From Aquatica leii (Eukaryota > Arthropoda > Insecta > Coleoptera > Lampyridae), in contig CM069432.1 in NCBI GenBank assembly GCA_035610365.1, positions 229,980,532-230,044,531 on the forward strand: 64,000 nucleotides of DNA. The letters run 5' to 3'. Under the pieces are notes generated by a model. The model saw only the letters and a list, made by a program, of their open reading frames with translations. It was not told the origin of the DNA and searched no databases. Within the stretch, counting starts at the first letter, position 1, and each line of letters starts with the position of its first letter. Both the position numbers and the translations under genes were made by a program. Shown here piece after piece: positions 1 to 10,381 of this stretch.

Positions 1-768
1 AAAGTTACTGGTAGGAGGGAGTGCTATGTAGGGGTAGTTTTAAGTTGAAGTTTTTATATAGTAGAGTAACGACAGTTCCAAGTAGCAATTAGTAGTGTTA
101 TAACATATTGTAAAACAATCAAGTAGTTTAAATAAATACATTTAAAACAAATAAGTGCATTTCATATTTTTCAAACTACAGATCATAAATAATATCAGAG
201 AACATTAAGCAACGCTGCATAACGTCGACAGTGACACAACATTATGTATTAGGTATTTGTAAGTAAGATTTCAAGATTTAGTTAGAACTATTGACCGTAG
301 AAACATGCACACGTATCTAGTCCAGGAAACAATATGTACCTACTCTCAAACCAAATATAAAATAAATCTACAGTTGGGTGTAAACAGTGTAAAAAACCAC
401 AAAAAGTAGTAAACAAATTGGTTTTGAATATCATTAAAGCCTTTTCAATACCTCTCGCATGCATTTGTATTTCTACTAAACTAGTTTATTCCTAAATCCA
501 AATGTGACAAAATATACAATACCTTGTGGAGTTGCCAGACCTGCAAACGAAAAACCCATTTATAATATAAAAAATATTTGATATGCATGAGCAAATTTAT
601 TATCTAATACACCATAGTGGCTTCAATACCATGTCAAAACGGTCAAAACAAAAAAAAATAAAAAGTTCATTATACCAAAAAGTTAAAAATCAAATACAAG
701 CTTCTAGGTAGTCACTACTGTATTATGTACACAAATAAGGTTTATTAAATGAATTGAAAAATACATAC
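1..768 (-). other. Intron or downstream part of the TUT1-like gene
   Basis: This stretch follows a good splice donor (GTATGT read on the minus strand at 768-763), so it should be the second intron of the TUT1-like gene. It is AT-rich and I see no further RRM or polymerase exon before the window edge. The nucleotidyltransferase and PAP-associated domains expected for the family would lie beyond position 1. Confidence 0.5.
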
Positions 769-1187
769 CATTCCATTGTTCTTGTTTTTTTACAACACGA
801 CGAGAAATGAAAAGATTCCTTCCACTAAATTCTAACTTTTCTTTAAGTAAAGCTTCAACTGATTCTGGATTTTTAAATTGTATAATAGCAAAATGATTTT
901 TTTCCCCACAAAAACTATCGACAATTTCTCCATAAGTGGATAAAAATTCTTTAAGATGTTCCAACTTTGTATTCACCGGAAATCCTAAAAACGCTCATTA
1001 ATTGAACGTTTATTTAAAAAGTTCAATTACCCTTAACAAAAACTCCACACGTTTCCTTTGTTTCTTTGATTTTTAACCTATGTGCCACCAATTGATGCTT
1101 CTTTCCTAATAGGTGTTGTTCTTGCGATTGTTTATTAGGTAGTAACACGTTGCACATTTTACAAAACAAGTCATTATTTTCATCCAT
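769..1187 (-). CDS. TUT1: TUT1/Star-PAP-like terminal uridylyltransferase, N-terminal part (partial)
   Basis: Two exons (1187-1031 and 984-769, both ending in phase 1) encode the first 124 codons. The start ATG is at 1187. Residues 9-31 form a matrin/U1-type zinc finger (C9, C12, H25, H31; C-x2-C-x12-H-x5-H). After a linker, exon 2 carries an RRM that begins with a VFVKGFP-like beta-1 strand and includes FAIIQFKN as the RNP1-like strand. Zinc finger plus RRM at the extreme N-terminus is the layout of TUT1 (U6 TUTase, Star-PAP), a nuclear enzyme that uridylates U6 snRNA and also works as a poly(A) polymerase. The 46-nt intron has proper GT and AG ends and joins in frame. The catalytic part is outside the window. 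The start lies 6 nt after the Tpt1 stop codon on the same strand, so the two may share a transcript. A different RNA-binding zinc finger/RRM protein cannot be fully excluded without the catalytic domain. Confidence 0.8.
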
Positions 1188-1193
1188 TTCTAT

Positions 1194-2692
1194 TTAGATT
1201 AAATTGTATCCATCAATCGCACGACATACTTTCAAAAAATATTTAGGTTTAATGTAACCGTGTTCATTACCCGAGCTTAAAATTACATGATTAGATGACT
1301 TAAAAAACAACAAGCCATCTACAAGACACTTAATTAAATCGATATAAATATAAATTTCTGCGGATTTTCTTATTCCGCTAATATTTGTGTTTCCAGGTAG
1401 TCGTTCAGCAAAATGAATATGGTTGCGTCGTCCTCGAAATAGTCCTTCTTGTTTAATCGAATCCCAAAATTTGAAATAAGTACCGTGAATTATAGCTTCG
1501 ACTTGGCCTGAATTTGTAATTGGAATTAGTTCCAATTTTGTTACATTCTAAAAAAATAAATACCAATTTTAAGGTTAGATAAAAACATTACACGGCCATT
1601 ATTAAAATTTCATTTGGACAAATATCCCATAATTTAAAAAACTGATTTATAAATACCGCGAGTTAAATTATATTTAAAATTGTACATACAAATTACAAGC
1701 AATTATAAGTAGAAGAGCGTTATAATCATAAGAACATAATATAATGTACAATTATGAGATTCCATATAGCAAATTTTAGATAAAAGTATCGTAGTAGAAA
1801 AAAATACCTAATACGGGTACCAGATACCAAATAGGCGATAAGTAGCCAAGAATAAGATTGTCATAACTCTAAATTTAAAAAACAAACATTAGCTATATTG
1901 ATGTTAGTAAAAAATTATGGTAGCTTTTCTCACTTAAGAAATCAAGGTTAAAAGCACTGAGTAGGTTTGTGTGTGGTTTCCTGATGCTCAGCTATAAACA
2001 TTTCATCAAGTGATTCCAACTATAAATGTTTTTATTGAATGTTTTTGTACAAACTTATTTTTTTAAGGAACTGTTTACAAGCAGAGATCACAGCCAGATA
2101 GGAAGCTAAACAATGTCTCGACGTTCACAGAGAAGCAATAATATAACTGATACAAAATTGATTTATAACAATACAAGTTAAAATTATAGTGACTAATAAT
2201 AAATTTATCAAAAAAAATTGCTTACATGAATTGAATGTCCTTGATTCGCTCTAACTTCCAACAAACCAATACCATTTTTTCTTAAAGTAAATCTTTGTTT
2301 ATCATTATTTAATACAATACGTTGTATATCATCTACAGATATCGTTTCAAAACCTTTAGAATTCAAAATTTCTGATACAAGAATGAAACCTTCATCAGAT
2401 ATATTTAACCCTTCTTTTAAAGCTCCATGACGAAGAATCCAAGACAAACGTTTGCTTGTTTGTACATCACATCCATTGATCTAAAATTGTTTTTAGATTA
2501 CATAAGTGAATCAAAGTTTCAGTAAAAACAAGATGTTTTTAAAAAATTGTAAAAGTGGTATTCTATATGTTACCTATGTATTCTATTTACAATTCTAGTT
2601 GTAATGCTGTAATTATTTACTAATATAGAAACGGTAATGATAGATTTCTATACTTATTTATCGATAAAACTTACTGATTTTGGTGATTGCAT
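1194..2692 (-). CDS. TRPT1: tRNA 2'-phosphotransferase (Tpt1/KptA family)
   Basis: Three exons: 2692-2675 (18 nt), 2480-2226 and 1547-1194, all joined in phase 0, giving 208 aa, a normal family length. Tpt1 removes the 2'-phosphate left at the splice junction after tRNA ligation, passing it to NAD+ to release ADP-ribose 1''-2'' cyclic phosphate and nicotinamide. The four conserved residues are visible: R23 and H24 in LRHGA, R83 in RANQGHS, and R151 in GIRKSAE. Other family hallmarks are HGTYFKFWDSIKQEGL, RNHIHFA and the C-terminal GYIKPKYF. The first exon codes only MQSPKS; I chose it because it starts with ATG, ends at a perfect GTAAGT donor and keeps the frame. It is the least certain part. 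The introns are 194 and 678 nt. The stop TAA at 1196-1194 is followed 6 nt later by the TUT1-like ATG. Confidence 0.88.
1548..2225 (-). other. Second intron of the Tpt1-like gene
   Basis: AT-rich 678-nt intron between clean GTAAG and TTTTAG signals. No other coding segment is seen. It could hold a separate promoter for the TUT1-like gene, but I see no clear element. Confidence 0.6.
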
Positions 2693-3162
2693 TAATAATT
2701 CTACTGTATTGAAATTATAAAGTTGTATACACTTTTCAAAATTTACGATCAATTTTGATTATAATTTATTCTAACCTACAATTCATTATTATGTACAAAG
2801 TGTTTCAAAAACTTAAATTACTGCATTAATAGAATGGTAAAGATATTTTTTATTTTATTTCTTGCGTTTTTTGTTTTATTGTGCTCTATCTACATGGATT
2901 TAGTTATAAAAATGATATGGTAGAGTGAAGTTCAACACTCGTTTAACATTAGTTCTCAAAAATCTCGAAACCAAGTTCATGTTGAAAAAATTGTAAACCG
3001 TAAGACTTTCTTCTGACATCGATAATGCAAATGCAAAATAATTATATAATTTAGATTACTAAAGCAATTAAATCAACAAACAAATATGATAACATGTTTC
3101 AATTGCAACACATAGAAACACGTGCATAAACATGATTATATTAAACAGAAGAAGTTAACTGA
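2693..3162. other. Upstream region of the Tpt1-like gene
   Basis: AT-rich sequence upstream of the minus-strand Tpt1 start, ending at a hAT insertion. It would contain the Tpt1/TUT1 promoter. No TATA box or repeat stands out. Confidence 0.3.
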
Positions 3163-3872
3163 CTGCCTATCAGTGGATAATAAAGTCCTAGTTACGGAAG
3201 CAACGCGGCTATTAGTTGAATGGTCGGGACTAACAAACCAGCTCACTGGCGACGCTGGTGATGGGAAGAGTTGATAAACATTGGCGCACTAATGGCTAAA
3301 GATTAGTACATTTACATGCATTTAATTTCCACCACATAAGGGGATCCTCATGTAAAGGCATTCGTTTTTCTTTTTTGTACCTCTGAATTTGTGATTGTGT
3401 CTGCAAAAGTGATAAATTCATCCACGCGCTTCCCCTCAACTGTTGTAAAGTTCCGTTCAAATTTTCGTTATAAGAGTTGCAGAAACAGAAGCAGAAACGA
3501 ATGTCAAAGAACATACAGAACTTTCGCAGTTGCAGAAGCAGAGGTCTGTTGCATCACTAATGTAAACCCAATGTAAACCAGCAACACTAAAAAACACCTA
3601 ACCAATAAAGTTTCCGATTGTAATGTATAGGTTGTAACATAAATGACAACTGACAAGAAAAACACCGCGATGTTTAATAAAAACTTGTATAATTTACAAT
3701 TTTAGGAAGGAAAAGTATCTAAACCATTCAGATACAACAAAAATGTATTTAGATACAGATACAGTTTCATTTTGTCGAATGTACCTAGATATGTAGCTAA
3801 ATACTTAAAAAGTATCTAGATGCTGTATCTAGATACTTGTATCTAGATATGTTACAATACAACACTGCCTAT
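3163..3872 (-). mobile_element. Internally deleted hAT transposon flanked by an 8-bp direct repeat
   Basis: The minus strand of 3175-3460 encodes a decayed hAT C-terminal dimerisation domain: KRMPLHEDPLMWWKLN, a stop, PLVRQ, then TSVASE. Further stops follow. The right part (3690-3867) carries repeated AGTATCTAGATAC motifs, as in hAT subterminal regions, and ends with ACACTG, i.e. CAGTGT on the minus strand. The left end begins CAGTGG at 3171. The octamer CTGCCTAT occurs directly at both boundaries (3163-3170 and 3865-3872), matching the 8-bp target duplication of hAT elements, although the right copy overlaps the CACTG terminus. Zinc finger and most of the catalytic region are missing, so this is a non-autonomous relic sitting in the divergent promoter region between the Tpt1 and Aven genes. 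Confidence 0.7.
3300..3520 (-). pseudogene. hAT transposase C-terminal fragment
   Basis: An open stretch of about 70 codons ends at 3296. Its second half (from YKKEKRMPLHEDP onward) matches the insect ZBED-like hAT C-terminus, where a run of basic residues is followed by EDPLxWW and later TSxxSERxFS. Stops interrupt the domain at and after the end of the open stretch, so it cannot make a working transposase. The first half (CFCFCNSYNENLNG) is not recognisable. Confidence 0.65.
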
Positions 3873-4047
3873 ACGCCTATACCATATATGTTCTGTCACA
3901 GGTTCTGTAGTTACATGTACCACGTTATACGGTTATACATAAGTTTCGTGTAAACGGGACTTTAGCATTAAAAAAAATAAAAATATAACAACTGTGATAT
4001 AACCTCAAAGTGGTTTATATAACAAACTTATTAAATTTCAATTAATA

Positions 4048-5693
4048 ATGGAATTTAATCAAAAATTAAGGTACTTATTACTTGTGACGTAAAAAGTTTA
4101 AAAAAATTTTTTAGGGGACAAAAACATCACAAAAATAAAGCACGTTATAAATCAAAACAAAAGATTCAAAGCAAATCTTTAGAAACTGCTTCTCAACATA
4201 AAAAAATTCTCCATACAATACCTGCAATACAATCATCTAGTAGTGACGAGACTGATGAAGAATCAGAAAATGAAGCTGTGGAATGGAACGATTTTTCTCT
4301 TTTGGCACAAGCTCCTATATCAGTAGGTGGACACTTTCAATTTAAAAGTGATAAAAACGCTGAGACTGAATGTGATTTTAATAGTTTACAACAAAATAAC
4401 TTGTTTTCTTTAGATTTGAATGTTTTACAGTATAGTTTAAATTGTATTTCATTTGCTGAAAGATGTGGTTTAGATAGAAGTTACTTTACGGTAAGAAATA
4501 AGATCAATTAAAAAATTACATTATTACTTGTTTTTTCTTAGGAAAGTGAGTTACAAGATATGGATGCTAGAGCCAATTCAAATAAGGTACAATATGAAAG
4601 TTATTTAAGGATAAAATCGGCTTCAAAGCACGATTCCATATCGGTAAAAGATGGAACAGTAGAGCGACAGTTGCAAAGTGATTTACCGGAACATGCTTTA
4701 CAAACGGTAGATAATTGTGAAGATCCTCATGATACACGAAAAGGTACTTCTGAAATTAATGTTTTATATATTAAATAAAGAATTTATGCGTTTTATGTTA
4801 TTGAGGTTTTTTGAGTTTCAACATTTTAATATTACTCTATGAATTCTAATTTTTGTTACTTTAACGCATTGCATTAATTTATGTAAAATTTTATGAGAGG
4901 TGTCTTAATATGCAAAAGAAATCTCTGCATACTACATTTGCTTTCTAATTTTTTTTGTTTGTACCTTAGCTGTCTATTGAAAGGGTTATATGTGATTGGT
5001 TTTTTGTAGTCAAAAGCAAGTTTTAACTTATATCATTGCTTATATTTATTGTTTCTTATACATCTAAGTAACAGGTTTTTTTTATCATTAAATTAAATAC
5101 ATTGCAGTTATCAATAAATTCAAAGAAAAACTGTTGGTTTAGAAATTTCTTGATTAGTTCATGTATACAAAAAACGTGAAATATTGAAGTATAATTAAAT
5201 AAAATCTGTGAGTAAAATAGGATTAATGAGATTTCGAAATTGTAATTTAAAGGTACTATTCATTTTTCAAAAAAGTTATCATTTTTGTAATGGTACTACT
5301 TGTACTAAGCAAATGATTAAAGATAGTTTGAATTTACTTCAAATTTGTAATGCTTACCAGTGCCAAGGCTAAGGGAATATATTCTGCTTGCATTTTCAGA
5401 AATAAATCGTCAATAAAATTTTTCGCTCACTTACTTTAACAAATTAAAATGTAAAATTTTTTAAAATACTTTAATTTATAGCTCACTATTTTCAAAGTTC
5501 AGTTTGTTTTAAACTATGTTTCAAATTTAATGAGGTTTTAATCCAATATAATTTATGTTTCCTGTTTTTATTCTGCTCAATAATAATTACATCTATTGCA
5601 GAAAAATTTGATGCTAATCCTTCTAACAAGAAACGAACAGAAGTTGATAAAGAGGAATTAGAAGACTGGTTAGATGATATTTTAGGTGAATAG
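4048..5693 (+). CDS. AVEN: Aven homologue (cell-death and checkpoint regulator)
   Basis: Four exons (4048-4070, 4115-4490, 4542-4743, 5602-5693) join cleanly to 230 aa. Aven binds Bcl-xL/Apaf-1 and acts in ATM signalling in vertebrates; the fly homologue is also an ATM activator. The match rests on two conserved blocks: the central WNDFSLLAQAP...GGHFQFKSDKN segment (roughly residues 85-110) and the C-terminal box EELEDWLDDILGE. The N-terminus is basic (R/K/Q-rich, residues 8-30) and followed by an acidic serine stretch, also typical. The first intron is only 44 nt. Without it the frame upstream of exon 2 is closed by a TAA at 4056, and the spliced frame begins at the ATG 4048, so the tiny exon 1 is well supported. 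A polyadenylation signal AATAAA lies near 5723. The gene is divergent from Tpt1 with a hAT relic between them. Confidence 0.82.
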
Positions 5694-5719
5694 TTATAAA
5701 AATATTGTATTATGTTTTT

Positions 5720-5730
5720 TATAAATAAAC
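5720..5730 (+). promoter_or_regulatory. Polyadenylation signal of the Aven homologue
   Basis: ATAAATAAAC about 30 nt after the Aven stop codon contains AATAAA, a normal position for a 3' end signal. Confidence 0.5.
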
Positions 5731-5883
5731 TTTTTTTATATATTTTTGATTGAATGATACATCAATGCTAGGAAAAGAATTGGTTGCAAAAAACTTACAC
5801 ACATTAACAACTCGCCCCGATCTCAAAAACAAAAACAAATATTTAATACCTGTCTCACATTGGAGCAGTAATAATGAAAATCG

Positions 5884-6105
5884 TCATTGAGGGAACCACT
5901 CTAATTCACTATGTAACAATTTGCATACTTTAGTAATTTGACAAAATGTTTGGTATTTTCTATACGTTAAAAGTTCATCTACATAATTTTGCGCTCTAAA
6001 CTTAAAATAAATAAAAAGGTAAATGAAGAAAAGTAAAGTAAAAGCAGCAGTTGGTGTTCCAATAAACGAAACAATTAAAATTAGCAGTTGTTTTGCTATG
6101 CCCAT
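5884..6105 (-). CDS. Possible small membrane protein, unrecognised
   Basis: An open frame of 73 codons starts at ATG 6105. Residues about 5-33 are strongly hydrophobic (LLILIVSFIGTPTAAF then LLFFIYLFIYF), consistent with one or two membrane segments, followed by a soluble, Cys- and Lys-containing tail ending EWFPQ. The ATG is directly preceded by TTTTCAG, so it may be the start of a later exon or simply lie next to a 5'UTR intron. Further upstream on the minus strand (6230-6300) are a TATAAAAA stretch and an AAAATGGCGCC-type motif, which could be a promoter. The frame runs toward Aven's 3' end. I do not recognise the family. It could be spurious, but length, hydrophobic pattern and flanking signals argue for a real small gene. 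Confidence 0.35.
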   Translation of the reverse strand: MGIAKQLLILIVSFIGTPTAAFTLLFFIYLFIYFKFRAQNYVDELLTYRKYQTFCQITKVCKLLHSELEWFPQ

Positions 6106-7400
6106 CTGAAAATTGTCTTATTTTACGGTTTAAATTGTTTATTTGGACAACCCACTTGTTTTAGTTCCTCATAAGAAAACTAGTCTTTTCCTGTCTAAGA
6201 GTGTTTAAATATCTAAACTAGTGATGATCCCGGCGTTCTTTGGCCCTCCTTAGCGAGTTTTTTATACTTTCTTCCCAATTTTTTAAAATGGCGCCTGAAA
6301 TAATGCAACTACATAAGAGATGGTAATCGTCATGTAGAGTCGATAAAAAAGTTAATACAAAAAGCTTATTTTGGCATTTCTATGTAATCAGAATTTACAT
6401 TTTTCTAAATTAAAGAATTGATAAAGTGATACTTTTTTGTAGAATTATTGATTGATCTTTTTGACGATTCTATTATTGATTAAATCATAAGAGATGATCG
6501 ATTATAACTAGTTAAAATTTGTTTAAATCGTTTTAAAAAAAAAAAATTTGTAAACGCGTCAGTTTTGCAAATTCATTAAGAATTTTTATACGTTCCGCAT
6601 TTACATTTCATCAGAGGAATGTGGTAAAAACAAAATTATTTCTAGACGTATTTTTAACTACCTAACTAATTATTGTGGAAATAGTAATACAATACGAGAA
6701 ATACGTACACTAATCATAACTATAAATACAAAGAACGCGATAACGTTATTGTTTCTTAGTTAGATTAGCGATTTTGTGGCTTATCGGTCATGTTGACATT
6801 TTTGGATGACTTATTGTGAATCGCGACGATAAAAGTCGTGAGATAACGTCAAACTTTTAAACCTTTAATACAATGAAAACATTTTTTAAATAATTTTTTG
6901 AGTAAAAAAATTTTTTTTTACATAAAATAAATATTTTCTATTCACACCGCATAGGTATGCGCGCGAGATGGAATTTTAAATCACCATTATTAATAATTGT
7001 AATCTTTTAATTTCAATAAACTTTTATTAATTTTTAGTAATTCAAAATAAGAATTATAAATGATGATTTTTATACATTATAAATAAATACAAGGTACCAA
7101 AAACTTACCAAATAAATTTGCTTATGCACTAAAACACCCAAAAAACGTTAGATAATAAAAAGTACAGATAAATAAAGTAGTCAGAACACCAACAAAAACA
7201 GATACAGAGTGCAAACGGTGTAAACAGAGTGTACCACTTTGATATACCAAAGGAGCGTACAGGTGTTGAGTAAGCACCAGAGAACAAAAAGGAAAGTGGG
7301 CACGCGCACTAAGTTTGTATTTGTTTTTTCCCGCATAGGACATACCATCGTACGTTCTTCATTGACATTCTGAGGACGTCCTATTAAAGACATCCTATAC
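6106..7400. other. Non-coding, AT-rich
   Basis: Apart from the possible promoter of the small minus-strand gene (6230-6300), I see no supportable gene. The open frames near 7122-7393 overlap one another, lack family motifs and have no splice or promoter support. Confidence 0.4.
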
Positions 7401-7563
7401 AGGTCCGTTTTAAAGCCCGTGATAATTAAAACATAAATTACTTATTAAAAACTTTGACAATTGTTAACTATTCGTTGACAAAAAGTTTAAAGTAATTGTA
7501 CGTTTTGTTATCGTTAACACCTAGTCAACTGACTAATGCTTTTGTTCATTTTAGTGGTGAGTT

Positions 7564-8100
7564 ATGGCAAAATATGTGAATTTTATTAATGATTTGAGCG
7601 AGGATGAAGATTTTTTAGAATTTGCGGATGTAGTAAAAACATTTGTTTGCTTATAGAATAGAATACCAGTTATGCTCTGTTTAAGGTTATGCATCCCAGG
7701 CGACCACGCACTTTTCGTGAACGTGTAGATGAATTCGGAAGGTACAATGAGAACGAATTTAAGCAGCGGTATAGATGATCGAAGGAAGTCACTAACTTTT
7801 TAGTAAATAAAGTTCGAAATGATATTCGTATAGAAACTCAAAGAAATTATGCGTTATCTGCTACCTACATGGTATTAGTCGGGTTGCGGTTTCTTGCAAC
7901 AGGATCATACCTTAGATTAATTGGTGATAATGTAGAGATTGATAAGTCTACCACAAGCAGTGTGGTGTGAAAAGTTATTTCTGCAATTGCTAGACTGAGC
8001 CCGGAATTTATAAAAATGCCTTCGACCGCCGAAGAACAAAGTCAGGTCAGACAGCGATTCTATCACATTGCCAGGTTTCCTCAATGTTTGGGCGGGAATA
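7564..8100 (+). pseudogene. PIF/Harbinger transposase (HARBI1-like), broken
   Basis: Starts with MAKYVNFINDLSEDEDF, then hits TAG at 7653. Further on, shifted frames read PRRPRTFRERVDEF, then LVGLRFLATGSYLRLIGDN, then IARLSPEFIKMPSTAEEQ and FYHIARFP, in the order found in HARBI1-type DDE transposases (helix-turn-helix region just before the first catalytic Asp). The sequence stops matching at about 8098, before the usual GCIDGTH catalytic block, so the catalytic half is lost. Stops at 7653, 7776 and about 7967 confirm it is dead. It pairs with the Myb-like frame at 8618-8941 on the opposite strand, the normal two-gene content of Harbinger elements. Confidence 0.8.
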
Positions 8101-8617
8101 GTTCAGAAATTTATTATAAAATATAATTAAACTGAAACAAAAAAACTTTTTATTTATCAACATTACAAATAGGACACACTCGTTTTAGCTTAGTCTTCAC
8201 ATACACGTTTTATACCTTAAAACAAAACAAATGTTTAATTAAGGAAATTTACTAAAATTAGATTTTAATTACCTTTTGCAACTGTATCTTGCTTTGAAAC
8301 TTCATTTTTGTTTTCATCCACTTCTTTGATGTTTCCCTCCATGTCTTCTACCATAACAAGTTCTATAAAGAATATTACAATTGTACGAATTAATATTAAA
8401 TTTACATATTTACCAACACTATCAATGTCAGATGTTTCCAAATTCTGTTGGATAACTGGATTAACATCAACTTCTGAAATGTAAAAGTAATTTGAGTAAT
8501 CAAAAGACTATTTAAAATTACAACATACCTAAACTTTGAATTAAATCGGAATCAAATTGAGACTTCACTCTAATTATTACTTCTTGTTCTGCTATTTCTT
8601 TAATAGCTTCATCAATT

Positions 8618-8941
8618 TCAGAGACAAGTGATGGTTTCGAAGGCCTTCCTCCAGTTCCCGTTATGTTGTATCTTTCTTGTGCAAAATTCACTTTTGTCCT
8701 CTTTTTTTAAATTATTGTATTTATTTTTTAATGAAACAACGTCTCTTGGAGTTTCTCCACTAAGCGCATTAAATTCTTTACACAAGATAATCCAAGCTTG
8801 GTTTTTCTTTCTGTTGCTATTTGTGTCAGTTTCTTTCCCTTCAATTATACGCTTGTACTTTTGTATTAATGACAACAAAGTTTGTGTTTCACTACTAGCA
8901 AAATTTGCAGATCTGTTTGTTTTAGTCGGTACTGTAGCCAT
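8618..8941 (-). CDS. Myb/SANT-like DNA-binding protein of a Harbinger element
   Basis: An uninterrupted frame of 107 codons from ATG 8941. It begins MATVPTKTNRSANFASSETQ and shows the pattern of the trihelix-like Myb_DNA-bind_5 domain: NFxxxExxxLLSLI, then AWxxLCKEFNA, then PRDVVSLKNKYNNLKKE. In Harbinger transposons this second protein escorts the transposase to the nucleus and binds the termini. It is still open, unlike the transposase next to it. At 8535-8615 on the same strand a possible next exon follows (ELVSEIDEAIKEIAEQE-like), so the protein may continue after a splice. Part of a dead or nearly dead element, not a host gene. Confidence 0.7.
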   Translation of the reverse strand: MATVPTKTNRSANFASSETQTLLSLIQKYKRIIEGKETDTNSNRKKNQAWIILCKEFNALSGETPRDVVSLKNKYNNLKKEDKSEFCTRKIQHNGNWRKAFETITCL

Positions 8942-9034
8942 TTAACACTAGAAGTTCTAAGTGTTCACACAGTTTATCAAGTTACTTTGTTCCTTACTTA
9001 TAAAATGGTTTTTGTCTAGTTTTGCTTTCTTATA

Positions 9035-10381
9035 CCCGTATAACCAGCCGATACAGATTTCCGTGAACTGTATAGATCTGTACCTAATCTATAAAGATTA
9101 GTCGATAAATAATTTTACTATATAGAAACTAGATAGTATAAATAAATATTTCTTTACAGATATGTTCTGTATTTAATCTGTATAGTAACTATAAAGTTCG
9201 TCTGTATATGTGTATTCTGTACAGAATCTATGGCTTATATGTATAGGATACATACAGTATCAGTGCTTTATTCGATAACGCATCAATATAGCATAAGTAA
9301 AGATTTCCGATACAGACCACATACAGACTTCCCTTTGTCAATAATATATATAAATAGTAATTATATAACCAAACATTTGTATATGCAAATACATCTCATG
9401 TTCTTGCGTCTAATGGCAGTTTCTTATGATGCCCAATGTGTACTAATATTTTTAGCAATTTCGACAGTTGAATTAATTCAATATTTCGATTTACTGCCCA
9501 TTCACGGAATTTATCCGAAAACGATTTTTGATCTGTAAGCTCATCAGAATGAAATGCAGATACAGTATCACTATTTGTACTTGAAGATTGATCCAGAGAT
9601 AAATTAATATGATTATCAACAGTCGTCGTTAGTCATTGTGTTTTATGAATAAATGGTTCTGTAAAACAGATTGATTGAAAAATATAACTTACGTGTATTA
9701 CTTACTTACAATATTATTAATGTTACACAAATTTAATCGACAAGATTTATATCCCGATATAGTCTATGTACTTCGGTACCTACGTATACTGTTGCCCAAC
9801 GCCGAGTACTATTCCTTTTATTTTTCGGCATATCGTTTTATATATCAAATTTATATTAATAATAATAATTTGACACTAACAACATACACTGATCACCAAT
9901 TAAAAATACAAAAAAATTTAACTAAACATTATTTGGACAAAAGCACTTCTGTGGCACAACTGCAAGAGTCGCCGACTTCGTAAGTAACAGCAAAAGTTAG
10001 TCGTAGGTTCGAACCTCATCCAGGCCACGTCTAAGTAAAAAAAATTAAATCATAAGGGAAGAGTGGCTCAACAGATAATGTATAATCAGACATTGTGTAA
10101 AAATCAATACTGAACATATTGTGCGTTAAATAATTTATTGGCCTTTTTTTTTACAAAAATAACGGTGTAATATATATAGTTTGTATAGGGTATTTACAGG
10201 TGCTTTAGTCAGAATATAACGCATCGCTACCGATTCGATAAATATATTCTTTATGTAATCTATATTCCAACTGTATTAAAACCCGTATCGTCGCTGTACC
10301 AAAAGAGTATAGGTTGCTTTATAGAGTAAAGATTTAAATATAGGAGCGATATAGTTTATATACAGTTTGGTTATACGGGTA
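9035..10381. mobile_element. Non-autonomous DNA transposon with 14-bp terminal inverted repeats
   Basis: TACCCGTATAACCA at the left (9034-9047) is repeated exactly in reverse complement (TGGTTATACGGGTA) at the right (10368-10381), about 1.35 kb apart. The left 200 bp is packed with CTGTATAG/TCTGTAC/ACAGAT variants, resembling subterminal binding repeats. Flanks share only TA/TT, so the target duplication cannot be fixed. No transposase frame is seen inside; a SINE lies within it. It begins 90 bp from the Harbinger Myb gene, so a relation to that element is possible but unproven. Confidence 0.5.
9951..10050 (+). repeat. tRNA-derived SINE head
   Basis: TGGCACAACTGCAAGAG resembles a pol III A box and GGTTCGAACCTC, 45 nt later, is a good B box; CCAGGCCAC follows and then an A-rich run. 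This is the internal promoter layout of tRNA-derived SINEs. Base pairing of a full tRNA cloverleaf is poor, so I call it a SINE rather than a tRNA gene. Confidence 0.5.

Noticed and set aside
8628-8945. Plus-strand open frame of 105 codons
   Set aside because: It is the exact antisense of the Myb-like Harbinger gene; hydrophobic Phe/Leu-rich composition is typical of a shadow frame.
9230-9983. Two 102-codon open frames
   Set aside because: They lie in the repeat-rich inside of the TIR element, with Tyr/Ile-rich random composition and no motif.
9951-10050. Possible tRNA gene
   Set aside because: A and B boxes are present, but acceptor and anticodon stems do not pair well and an A-rich tail follows; a SINE fits better.
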